Notes under the pieces: model-generated
Told to the model about the DNA's origin: nothing
The model's input: only the letters and a program-made list of their open reading frames with translations
Databases searched by the model: none
Translations under genes and position numbers: made by a program
In this document: positions 1 to 5,961 of the stretch, piece after piece
Layout of the letters: every line of letters starts with the position of its first letter
How positions within the stretch are numbered: position 1 is the first letter of the stretch
Origin: Pseudomonadota bacterium
Lineage (GTDB): Bacteria; Pseudomonadota; Alphaproteobacteria; Acetobacterales; Acetobacteraceae
Length of the DNA: 5,961 nucleotides
Assembly: GCA_021805485.1 (NCBI GenBank)
Contig: JAJZFF010000382.1
Coordinates: 1-5,961 of the forward strand
Reading direction: 5' to 3'

Positions 1-1
1 C

Positions 2-391
2 TTCGTGCTCTGGCACAAGGGGCAGCGCAATTTCGCCCTGCCGGTGGCCGGCGCGGTGCTGATCGCCCTGGTGATCGTCGTGGTGGCACCTGGCGCGATG
101 TCGACCGGTGCGCCGGCCGAAGCCGCAGGTATTCAGGTCAAGGTGACGGTCGCCCGCATCGAGCCGATCATCCATGAACGTTGCGCGGTCTGTCATTCCG
201 CCCATCCCACGTTGATGGCCAGCGCCCCGAACGGCATCATGTTCGACACGGCGGCCGAGATCCGGTCCAAGGCGTCGCTGATCGAACAGCAGGCGGTGAA
301 CGCGAAGTCGATGCCGCCCGGCAATGTCACCCACATCACGGGGCGGGAGCGAGCGGAAATCGCCGCCTGGGTGAGGGGAGGTGCCAAATGA
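2..391 (+). CDS. puuD: Cytochrome-c-dependent urate hydroxylase PuuD, C-terminal part (5' truncated by window)
   Basis: This is the 3' end of a gene that starts before the window; the frame is open from base 2. The visible part has a hydrophobic membrane helix (about bases 35-97), a short linker, then a c-type cytochrome domain. The haem-binding CAVCH motif lies at 182-196 and the probable distal Met ligand is in SMPPGN (Met codon 311-313). PuuD proteins carry a multi-helix membrane domain that oxidises urate to 5-hydroxyisourate and a C-terminal cytochrome c that takes the electrons, so urate oxidation is not expected to yield H2O2 as the soluble uricase does. The assignment rests on the helix-plus-cytochrome layout, sequence resemblance, and uraD directly downstream. 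The stop TGA overlaps the uraD start in ATGA (388-391), which suggests translational coupling. A GTG at base 5 is internal and not a true start. The N-terminal catalytic domain is outside the window, so intactness cannot be judged. Confidence 0.85.
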   Translation, partial: FVLWHKGQRNFALPVAGAVLIALVIVVVAPGAMSTGAPAEAAGIQVKVTVARIEPIIHERCAVCHSAHPTLMASAPNGIMFDTAAEIRSKASLIEQQAVNAKSMPPGNVTHITGRERAEIAAWVRGGAK

Positions 392-930
392 GCGTCGAAG
401 GCCCCGACATCGCCGCCCTGAACGCCATGGCGCGGGAGGATTTCGTCGCAGCACTCGGCGATATCTACGAGCATGCCGCGTGGGTCGCCGAGGCGGCCGC
501 GCCGCTGCGCCCCTTCGGCGACCGTGATGCCTTGGCCGCCGCGATGGCCCGCATCGTCCGCGATGCCGATCCCGCGCTGCAGACGGCACTCCTGCGAGCC
601 CATCCCGAGCTCGGCCATCGTGGCCCGCTGGCCCCGGAGTCGGCGGACGAGCAGCGGGCGCAGGGCATCGACCGGCTCGCCGCCGGCGAGGCGGCGCGCC
701 TCGCCGCGCTGAACGCCGCCTATCGGGAACGCTTCGGCTTTCCCTTCATCATCGCCGTGCGCGGCCAGCGCGACATGGCGGCGATCATGACGGCGCTGGA
801 ACGGCGCCTCGCCGGCACGCCCGATGACGAGCGCCGGATCGCGCTGGCGGAGGTGTGCAGGATCGCCGGCTTCCGCCTCGCCCGTCGCGTCGCCGCGCCG
901 GCCGACTCCGCGACCGCCTTTTCAGAGTAA
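388..930 (+). CDS. uraD: OHCU decarboxylase (2-oxo-4-hydroxy-4-carboxy-5-ureidoimidazoline decarboxylase)
   Basis: The 180-residue cytoplasmic enzyme converts OHCU to S-allantoin, the last step of the urate-to-allantoin route after urate oxidase and HIU hydrolase. Family hallmarks are visible. The catalytic His is in HPELG (His72). Glu88-Gln89 form the conserved EQ pair. The C-terminal core signature RFGFPFIIAVRG (residues 115-126) includes the substrate-binding Arg125. The protein is all-helical in character and near the usual 160-180 residues of single-domain UraD. I chose the ATG at 388 because a strong Shine-Dalgarno sequence (GGGAGGTG, 376-383) sits just upstream and because it overlaps the puuD stop as ATGA. 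Starting at 181 in the same frame would run through the puuD cytochrome domain in the wrong frame. The gene ends in tandem stops (TAA TAG, 928-933). HIU hydrolase is not fused to it and is not in view, so it must lie elsewhere. Confidence 0.93.
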   Translation: MSVEGPDIAALNAMAREDFVAALGDIYEHAAWVAEAAAPLRPFGDRDALAAAMARIVRDADPALQTALLRAHPELGHRGPLAPESADEQRAQGIDRLAAGEAARLAALNAAYRERFGFPFIIAVRGQRDMAAIMTALERRLAGTPDDERRIALAEVCRIAGFRLARRVAAPADSATAFSE

Positions 931-969
931 TAGAAACCGGACCCAAACCGGAACCCACAGGAGGACGTC
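931..969 (+). promoter_or_regulatory. uraD-permease spacer with tandem 11-bp repeat and strong Shine-Dalgarno
   Basis: This 39-base gap holds two head-to-tail copies of AAACCGGA (934-941 and 945-952) at an 11-base period, each followed by an A/C-rich tail. They sit directly before a consensus AGGAGG (959-964), which is 5 bases from the permease ATG and fixes that start. No convincing -35/-10 pair or hairpin terminator is seen, so the permease is probably co-transcribed with uraD. The repeat could be a protein-binding site, a translation-enhancing leader or chance; its role is unknown. Confidence 0.4.
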
Positions 970-2358
970 ATGACAAACCAGGCCCAGAAAGCGGGCGATA
1001 CGAAATCGGGCTTCTCGGTCGAATCCAAGGGCATCGCCCAGGTCACTCCGGAGGAAGCCTATGGCAAGCCCTCGCATCTCTTCGGACTCTGGATGGCGGT
1101 GAACGTCGAATTCGCCACCATCACCACCGGGGCGATCGCAACCGGCGTATTCGGCCTCTCGGTGCCCGACGCGGTCGTGGCGATCGTCGGCGCCAACATT
1201 CTGGGTTGCCTGCTGCTCGGCCTCTTCTCGACCTATGGCGTCGATTACGGCCTGCCGATGATGATCCTGTGCGAACGCTGGTTCGGGCGGTTCGGCAACC
1301 GGGTCCTTTCGTTCCTCAACTTTCTCAACGGCTTTTCATGGTTCGCGATCAATACCGTGATCGGCGCCTATTTCGTCCATCGCGTGCTCGGCGCCAGCCT
1401 GGTCGTCGGCATCGTCGGCCTCACGATCATCCAGGTGCTGATCGCGATCGTCGGGCATGACTTCATCATCAAGGCGGAAAAGGTCTTCTTCTGGTTCCTT
1501 GGCGCCGTCTTCGCGATCCTGACGGCGCTGACCCTCGCCCATATCCCGCATCTGCCGGTCGCCGATCCGAAGAAGCTCGCGGAAGTGGGAGGTCGTTCCG
1601 GCGCGATCCTGCTCACCGTCTCGATCATGCTCTCCTGGCTGGGCGGCTGGATCCTGTATTCGGGCGACTATTCGCGCTACATGTGCTACCGGCACAACCG
1701 CGAGGCGATCAAGCGCGGCGTCTTCTGGAACGCCTTCCTCGGCTGCTTCATCTCGTCGACCTGGCTCGAGGTGGTCGGAGCGGTCATCGGCGGCACCGTC
1801 GCGCTGAACAGCCCGGCCGACCTGTTCTCGTCCTGGCTGCCCGGCTGGTTCCGCGTTCCGCTGATCGTCGCCATCGTCATCGGCACGATCAGCCCGAACG
1901 TGCTGAACATATATTCCGCCAGCCTCTCCGCCCTGGCTTCGGGAATCCGCATGAAGCAATGGCAGGCGGCCCTGCTGACGGGCGGCGTCGGGCTGATCAT
2001 CTCGCTGCTCGCCTACCAGCATTTCTACAAGAACTACGAACTCCTGCTCTTCTTCCTCGGCTACGTGATCTTCCCGCGCTTCCCGGTGATGGCGATCGGC
2101 CATCTCCGCCCGCGCGTCTCGCGCTTCGCGTCGATCGACGTGACGACGGTCGGCTTCCTCTCCTGGCTCGCCGGTGTCGTCTGCAGCGTGCCGTTCTGGA
2201 ACCAGTATCCGGTCTTCGTCGGCGCCTTCGCGGCCGTTCATCCGGAATTCGGCGACATTTCCTTCTTCATCGGCGCGTTCGTCGCCGCGATCGTCTATCT
2301 CCTCGCCACCATCCCGCGCACGGCGCCGATCCCGGCGGGTGCTGTGCCCAGCGCGTAA
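970..2358 (+). CDS. NCS1-family purine/cytosine-type permease
   Basis: This 462-residue integral membrane protein has about 12 predicted helices, roughly at residues 36-62, 67-90, 112-135, 142-162, 170-192, 211-231, 251-278, 295-315, 332-351, 355-377, 390-410 and 428-448. NCS1 (nucleobase:cation symporter-1) signatures are present. These are the helix-1 segment around LFGLWMAVNVEFATITTGA (residues 37-55), the SGDYSRY motif (231-237) after helix 6, and NIYSASLSALASG (313-325) in helix 8. The length fits the family (about 420-500). NCS1 proteins import cytosine, purines, allantoin or hydantoins with H+ or Na+; the sequence alone does not give the substrate. Its place between uraD and guaD points to a purine or oxidised purine such as guanine, xanthine, urate or allantoin (inference). 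A codB-like label would overstate what is known. The start is supported by AGGAGG at 959-964. guaD follows 9 bases after the TAA and happens to be in the same frame. Confidence 0.9.
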   Translation: MTNQAQKAGDTKSGFSVESKGIAQVTPEEAYGKPSHLFGLWMAVNVEFATITTGAIATGVFGLSVPDAVVAIVGANILGCLLLGLFSTYGVDYGLPMMILCERWFGRFGNRVLSFLNFLNGFSWFAINTVIGAYFVHRVLGASLVVGIVGLTIIQVLIAIVGHDFIIKAEKVFFWFLGAVFAILTALTLAHIPHLPVADPKKLAEVGGRSGAILLTVSIMLSWLGGWILYSGDYSRYMCYRHNREAIKRGVFWNAFLGCFISSTWLEVVGAVIGGTVALNSPADLFSSWLPGWFRVPLIVAIVIGTISPNVLNIYSASLSALASGIRMKQWQAALLTGGVGLIISLLAYQHFYKNYELLLFFLGYVIFPRFPVMAIGHLRPRVSRFASIDVTTVGFLSWLAGVVCSVPFWNQYPVFVGAFAAVHPEFGDISFFIGAFVAAIVYLLATIPRTAPIPAGAVPSA

Positions 2359-2367
2359 GGACGCCGC

Positions 2368-3828
2368 ATGATGATCCCGCCCAGCCCCGGCCGTCTCGCC
2401 ATCCGCGCTCAGCTGCTCGGCTACGACGGCAATCCCTTCGTGTCGGATCCCGCGGACTGCGTGCGGCATGAGAGCGACGGGCTGATCCTCGTCGCGGACG
2501 GGCGGATCTCCCATGTCGGTCCCTACGTCGCCGATCTCGTGCCTCCGGGCGTCGAGCTGCATGAGTATCGCGATGCGCTGCTGATGCCGGGCTTCATCGA
2601 CGCCCATGTCCATTACGCGCAGACGCCGATGATCGGCGCCTATGGCAAGCAGCTGCTCGACTGGCTGGAGACCTATGTCTTTCCCATCGAGCAGCGCTAT
2701 GCCGATCCCGATTTTGCCCGCGCCATGGCCCGGCTCTTCTTCGCGCAGGAACTTGCCGCCGGCGTGACCACCACGCTGTCCTACTGCACGGTTCATCCCG
2801 GCTCGGTCGACGCCTATTTCGAGGAAGCGGCAAGGCTCGGCCTGCGCGCCGGCGCCGGCAAGGTCCTGATGGACCGCAACGCGCCCGAGCCGCTGCGCGA
2901 CACCGCACAGCGCGGGTACGACGACTCCAGGCGCCTGATCGACCGCTGGCATGGCCGCGGCCGGCTGTTCTACGCCGTCACCCCGCGTTTCGCGCCGACC
3001 AGCACGCCGGCCCAGCTTGAGGCGGCCGGCGCGCTGTTCGCCGAGACCGACGGCGTGTGCATGCAGACCCATCTCTCCGAAAACCTCGCGGAGCTTGATT
3101 GGGTGCGCGCCCTGTTCCCCGACGCCCTGGACTATCTCGATGTCTATGATCGCGCGGGGCTGGTGGGTCCGCGCAGCCTGTTCGGCCATGCCATCCATCT
3201 TTCACCCCGCGAATGGGACCGTCTCGCCGGGGCGGGCGCCGCCGTCGTTCACTGCCCCACCTCGAACCTGTTCCTCGGCTCCGGCCTGTTCGACCTGCGC
3301 CGGGCGCTGATCGCCGGCAATCCGGTCCGCACCGCGCTGGGGTCGGATATCGGCGCCGGAACCAGCTTCTCGCCGCTCGCGACGCTGAACGAGGCATACA
3401 AGGTCGCGGCCCTGCGGGGCGAGGCGCTCTCCGCCCACCGGGCCTTCTACCTCGCGACCCTCGGCTCGGCGCGAGCCCTGTACATGGACGACAGGATCGG
3501 TCGCCTCGCGCCGGGGTACGAAGCCGATTTCGCGGTGCTCGACCTCGCGGCCACGCCCCTCCTGCGCGAGCGCCTGCGTTTCGCCGACACGCTGGAAGAG
3601 GCGCTGTTCGTGCTGATGACGCTGGGCGGTGCGGGATGCGTTCGGGCAACCTACGCGGCGGGCCGCCTCGTGCACGACCGCACCCGGTCCGATGCGTCAG
3701 CTCAGGCGGGCGAGGGCTGTTGCGACACCGTCGCCGTAGGCCGGATCGGCGCGACGGCAATTGGCGACGTGCCGCTCCTGGATGTGCCGCGAGGCATCGC
3801 CGAGCGCGCGGGCGGTGTTGTCGAATAG
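2368..3828 (+). CDS. guaD: Guanine deaminase with an antisense-encoded C-terminal extension
   Basis: This cytoplasmic amidohydrolase-superfamily zinc enzyme hydrolyses guanine to xanthine and ammonia, feeding the urate route upstream in the operon. The 486-residue protein shows the full metal site: HVH (His80, His82) after the beta-strand PGFIDAH, His235 in QTHLSE, His274 in FGHAIH, and Asp327 in GSDIGAG. Glu238 is the expected proton shuttle. TPRFAP (205-210) matches the guanine-binding Arg-Phe of known guanine deaminases. The C-terminal strand ending near AGRLVHD (431-437) is where typical members of about 430-465 residues stop. Residues 444-486 here are read from DNA that is antisense to the 3' end of the convergent catalase gene. 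The family has no recognised domain there, so the extension probably arose by stop loss. The start at 2368 has a weak AAGGA (2357-2361) in the preceding stop region; the second ATG at 2371 is an equally possible start. Confidence 0.93.
   Translation: MMIPPSPGRLAIRAQLLGYDGNPFVSDPADCVRHESDGLILVADGRISHVGPYVADLVPPGVELHEYRDALLMPGFIDAHVHYAQTPMIGAYGKQLLDWLETYVFPIEQRYADPDFARAMARLFFAQELAAGVTTTLSYCTVHPGSVDAYFEEAARLGLRAGAGKVLMDRNAPEPLRDTAQRGYDDSRRLIDRWHGRGRLFYAVTPRFAPTSTPAQLEAAGALFAETDGVCMQTHLSENLAELDWVRALFPDALDYLDVYDRAGLVGPRSLFGHAIHLSPREWDRLAGAGAAVVHCPTSNLFLGSGLFDLRRALIAGNPVRTALGSDIGAGTSFSPLATLNEAYKVAALRGEALSAHRAFYLATLGSARALYMDDRIGRLAPGYEADFAVLDLAATPLLRERLRFADTLEEALFVLMTLGGAGCVRATYAAGRLVHDRTRSDASAQAGEGCCDTVAVGRIGATAIGDVPLLDVPRGIAERAGGVVE
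3697..3828. other. 132-bp convergent coding overlap of guanine deaminase and catalase
   Basis: The two reading frames cross tail to tail. The catalase stop (TGA, forward TCA 3697-3699) is opposite guaD codon 444, and the guaD stop (TAG, 3826-3828) is opposite catalase codon Leu437 (CTA). Codon boundaries coincide, so each guaD codon here is the exact reverse complement of a catalase codon. The catalase ending is conserved in type while the guaD tail is not, so the catalase is the likely constrained partner. No hairpin terminator is visible between the genes, so transcripts may overlap further. Confidence 0.85.
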
Positions 3829-5136
3829 AGCCTGCCGTTGCGTCGGCGTCATCAGGCGGAACAGGTTGCCCGGCTGCTCCCAGTGATCGTCGTCGGCGCG
3901 ATGATCGTGATGTGCTGCGTCCCCCTCCAACGGGACATGCGGTTCGGCATGAGCCGGCTGATCGTCCCAGATGCGGCCGGTATTGGGATGATAGCTGACG
4001 ATGCCGCCAAGATTGCCGTCGGTACGCATCGCGCCATCGCGGTGATAACTGCGGAACGGGCAGCGCGGCGCATTGACCGGAATCTGGTTGAAGTTGACCC
4101 CGAGCCGGTAGCGCTGCGCGTCGCCATACGAGAACAGGCGCGCCTGCAGCATGCGGTCGGGTGAAAACGAGATGCCGGGCACGATGTTGGCGGGCGAGAA
4201 GGCGGCCTGTTCAACCTCGGCGAAGTAATTGTCGGGCGCGCGGTCGAGTTCCAGCACCCCCACCTCGATCAGCGGGCATTCGGCTTTTGGCCAGACCTTG
4301 GTCAGATCGAACGGATTGTGGCGATGAACCTTCGCTTGCGCCTCGGTCATGACCTGGATCATCAGCGTCCAGCGCGGGAGGTTTCCGGCCTCGATCGCGG
4401 CAAGCAGGTCGCGGCCGTGGCTTTCCCGGTCGCGCGCGACGACCGCCTCCGCCTCGGCATCGGTGAGATTGGCGATGCCCTGCTGGCTGCGGAAATGGAA
4501 TTTCACCCAGACACGCTCATTCGCGGCGTTGATCATCGAGAAGGTATGGCTGCCGAATCCGTGCATGTGGCGGAAGCTTTTCGGAATGCCGCGCTCCGAC
4601 ATCACGATGGTCACCTGGTGGAGCGCCTCCGGCAGAAGGGTCCAGAAGTCCCAATTGTTGTCGGCGCTGCGCAGTCCGGTGCGCGGGTCGCGCTTGATCG
4701 CGTGGTTGAGATCGGGAAACCGTAACGGATCGCGAAAGAAGAATACCGGCGTGTTGTTGCCGACGATGTCCCAATTGCCTTCTTCGGTGTAGAACTTCAC
4801 CGAGAAGCCGCGGATGTCGCGTTCCGCATCCGCCGCGCCGCGCTCACCGGCGACCGACGAGAATCTGACAAAGATATCGGTCCTCTTGCCGATATCGGAA
4901 AAGATCTTCGCCTTGGTATAGCGTGTGATATCCTGCGTGACGGTGAAGCTCCCGTAGGCGCCCCATCCTTTCGCGTGCATCCGCCGCTCGGGAATCACCT
5001 CGCGATCGAAATGGGCAAGTTTCTCGATCAGCCAGATATCCTGCAGCAGCACCGGGCCGCGCGGGCCTGCCGTCATCACGTTGGTATTCTCCGCGACCGG
5101 CGCGCCGGTCGCGTTGGTGAAGGGGGTGTCGGTCAT
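3697..5136 (-). CDS. Monofunctional haem catalase, small-subunit type
   Basis: The 479-residue enzyme dismutates H2O2 to water and O2, probably in the cytoplasm since no signal peptide is visible. Catalytic elements are all present. The distal His54 is in [12 protein letters not shown]. The [19 protein letters not shown] block (93-111) follows. The distal Asn127 is in VGNNTPVFF. The proximal haem ligand Tyr337 lies in [16 protein letters not shown], with Arg333 four residues before it. The C-terminus ([15 protein letters not shown], 426-440, then ADPAYGDGV) is the normal small-subunit ending, so the protein looks complete and lacks the large-subunit flavodoxin-like extension. The start is supported by GAGGAG (forward 5143-5148), 6 bases upstream. 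It lies 41 bases downstream of the HD-hydrolase gene on the same strand and is probably co-transcribed with it. Its last 132 bases overlap guaD tail to tail. katA or katB would be plausible names, but the paralogue cannot be fixed from the sequence. Confidence 0.95.
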   Translation of the reverse strand: MTDTPFTNATGAPVAENTNVMTAGPRGPVLLQDIWLIEKLAHFDREVIPERRMHAKGWGAYGSFTVTQDITRYTKAKIFSDIGKRTDIFVRFSSVAGERGAADAERDIRGFSVKFYTEEGNWDIVGNNTPVFFFRDPLRFPDLNHAIKRDPRTGLRSADNNWDFWTLLPEALHQVTIVMSERGIPKSFRHMHGFGSHTFSMINAANERVWVKFHFRSQQGIANLTDAEAEAVVARDRESHGRDLLAAIEAGNLPRWTLMIQVMTEAQAKVHRHNPFDLTKVWPKAECPLIEVGVLELDRAPDNYFAEVEQAAFSPANIVPGISFSPDRMLQARLFSYGDAQRYRLGVNFNQIPVNAPRCPFRSYHRDGAMRTDGNLGGIVSYHPNTGRIWDDQPAHAEPHVPLEGDAAHHDHRADDDHWEQPGNLFRLMTPTQRQALFDNTARALGDASRHIQERHVANCRRADPAYGDGVATALARLS

Positions 5137-5177
5137 GGCAAACTCCTCGGGAGGCCTTCAGGGGCGGTGTTCTTGGG

Positions 5178-5819
5178 TCAGGCTTTCCATGCGGAACCGC
5201 GGATCACCGAGCAGAAATTGCCGCGGTGGAAATGCGCATCCTTGTCGGCGAGTACATCGGCCTTGACGTTGCCGAAGGTGGTGTCGGGCTTGTGGCGGAT
5301 ACCGTTGTAGAATGCGTCGATGATGTCTTCCTTGAAATGCTCAGTGCGGGGATAGGCGCGCACCACGGCTTCGCGCTCGGCATCGGCATAGTCGTCATAG
5401 GCGAGACCGAGCACGTCCATCTCCACGCCGGCGGTGACCAGGGCCACCAGCGGATGCATGTGCCGGGGAATGCCGGGCGTGGTGTGCAGCGCGATCGCGG
5501 TCCAGACCGTATAGACGTCGGCCTCGGCAATGCCGCGGCTCAGCAGGAACGCTTTCGCGACATTGGCGCCGTCCACCTCGAAGCGCTCGTGATGCGAACT
5601 GTGGCTCGGCATCAGCCCCATGTCGTGGAACATCGCGCCGGCATAGAGCAGTTCGGCATCATATTTCAGCCCCCGCCGGGTCCCGGCAAGCGCGGCCCAG
5701 TAATAAACCCGTGTGGAATGATTGAAGAGAAGAGGCGTCTCCGTATCGCGCACCAGCTCCGTTATCGCATTGGCCAGGGGCGTATCGGGGATACCGATCC
5801 CGTTTACTGTGGTTTTCAT
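5178..5819 (-). CDS. HD-domain metal-dependent hydrolase, cyanamide hydratase-like
   Basis: The 213-residue protein carries one HD domain. Probable metal ligands are His34 (LFNHSTRVY), His65-Asp66 (GAMFHDMGL) and a later Asp135 (TAGVEMDVLG), with a further conserved-looking His112 in AIALHTTPGIP. The opening segment IPDTPLANAITELVRDTETPLLFNHS, the ERFEVDGANVA block (78-88) and the LHTTPGI loop resemble the small HD proteins grouped with fungal cyanamide hydratase (Cah/Ddi2 type) rather than nucleotide or cyclic-di-GMP phosphohydrolases. Related bacterial proteins are mostly uncharacterised, so the substrate is unknown; HD hydration of cyanamide to urea is one candidate. No signal peptide or membrane helix is seen. 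The start is supported by AAGGA (forward 5827-5831), 7 bases upstream. It is the promoter-proximal gene of a probable two-gene operon with the catalase, 41 bases apart. Confidence 0.82.
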   Translation of the reverse strand: MKTTVNGIGIPDTPLANAITELVRDTETPLLFNHSTRVYYWAALAGTRRGLKYDAELLYAGAMFHDMGLMPSHSSHHERFEVDGANVAKAFLLSRGIAEADVYTVWTAIALHTTPGIPRHMHPLVALVTAGVEMDVLGLAYDDYADAEREAVVRAYPRTEHFKEDIIDAFYNGIRHKPDTTFGNVKADVLADKDAHFHRGNFCSVIRGSAWKA

Positions 5820-5928
5820 CGTGATTTCCTTGACTTGACGGCAAGGAGATCATAACCGAGGCGCTGGATGTCCTCTATCGGCGTAACACGTCGAATTCAG
5901 ACAAAATCCGTGCGGAAAGGTCGTGGCG
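5820..5928. promoter_or_regulatory. Divergent intergenic region with tentative promoter elements
   Basis: This 109-base gap separates the minus-strand HD/catalase operon from a plus-strand gene starting at 5929. On the minus strand a good -10-like TATGAT (forward ATCATA, 5849-5854) lies about 30 bases before the HD-protein start. Its -35 position has only a poor match, which would fit an activator-dependent promoter. On the plus strand two adjacent TTGAC units (5830-5834 and 5835-5839) resemble -35 boxes, with CATAAC (5851-5856) as a weak -10. No clear operator palindrome stands out. Both readings are by eye. Confidence 0.3.
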
Positions 5929-5961
5929 ATGAATGATCGTGGGATAAGGACGATCCTGGTG
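5929..5961 (+). CDS. Start of an unidentified plus-strand gene (3' cut by window)
   Basis: ATG at 5929 opens a frame of 11 codons (MNDRGIRTILV) that is still open at the window edge. A purine-rich GGAAAGG (5914-5920) sits 8 bases upstream and supports the start. The charged beginning followed by a hydrophobic strand (TILV) is how response-regulator receiver domains and some nucleotide-binding proteins begin, but 11 residues cannot identify a family. The other nearby ATG (5933) stops after four codons. If it encodes a regulator, it could control the divergent HD/catalase operon; this is speculation. Confidence 0.45.
   Translation, partial: MNDRGIRTILV

Noticed and set aside
193..618. A 141-codon minus-strand open frame opposite puuD and uraD
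   Set aside because: It crosses the junction of two real genes on the other strand and looks like a GC-driven shadow.
2356..2370. Permease-deaminase fusion by stop-codon readthrough, since both genes share a frame with 9 bases between
   Set aside because: A shared frame has a one-in-three chance, the TAA stop is strong, and an AAGGA supports separate initiation of guaD.
1336..3198. A 620-codon open frame on the minus strand opposite the permease and guanine deaminase genes
   Set aside because: It is codon-aligned antisense to two well-supported genes that share a frame, and its product is a low-complexity mix of Arg, Asp, Glu, Gly, Ala and His with no recognisable domain. This is expected where high GC removes stop codons.
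3640..3850. A bidirectional terminator between the converging genes
   Set aside because: No GC-rich hairpin followed by a T-run was found on either strand; the bases here are coding on both sides.
3213..3998. A 261-codon plus-strand frame over the guaD-catalase junction
   Set aside because: It is an Arg/Gly/Ala-rich out-of-frame shadow of guaD and antisense to catalase, with no plausible start or domain.
3697..5819. HD protein and catalase as an antiphage defence pair
   Set aside because: HD domains occur in defence systems, but this protein resembles small-molecule hydrolases, catalase is a standard stress enzyme, and there are no mobile or defence genes nearby.
5226..5855. A 209-codon plus-strand open frame opposite the HD hydrolase
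   Set aside because: It lies almost wholly antisense to a gene with clear HD motifs and a Shine-Dalgarno sequence, and its translation shows no family features.
5820..5928. An OxyR-type operator for the catalase operon
   Set aside because: OxyR control would be plausible for a catalase, but I could not see a convincing spaced inverted motif, so no site is claimed.

Overview
The window looks like a chromosomal segment of a GC-rich proteobacterium, most likely an alphaproteobacterium of the Hyphomicrobiales (Rhizobiales) type. I infer this from the base composition, from the strong GC bias at third codon positions, and from a cytochrome-c-fused membrane urate oxidase (PuuD) next to uraD. The exact genus cannot be read from the sequence. 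Coding density is very high and no stretch over 300 bases lacks a gene.

Left part, plus strand (2-3828): a purine-catabolism operon. It begins with the C-terminal end of puuD (last membrane helix plus a c-type cytochrome domain). uraD (OHCU decarboxylase) follows, overlapping by ATGA, then after 39 bases an NCS1-family purine/cytosine-type permease, and 9 bases later guaD (guanine deaminase). Together they suggest uptake of a purine-like compound, deamination of guanine to xanthine, and urate oxidation followed by OHCU decarboxylation towards allantoin. Xanthine dehydrogenase, HIU hydrolase and allantoinase are not in view.

Right part, minus strand (5819-3697): a probable two-gene operon. 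An HD-domain metal-dependent hydrolase resembling cyanamide hydratase comes first, and a small-subunit haem catalase follows 41 bases later. The catalase converges on guaD, and the two reading frames overlap tail to tail by 132 bases with codons exactly in register. This overlap is the most unusual structural feature here.

Right edge (5820-5961): a 109-base divergent intergenic region, then the first 11 codons of another plus-strand gene that leaves the window.

I see no mobile element, CRISPR array, tRNA, rRNA or defence system. Most of the window is ordinary metabolism. The points worth a second look are the guaD/catalase overlap, the HD-hydrolase/catalase pairing, and a short tandem repeat before the permease.
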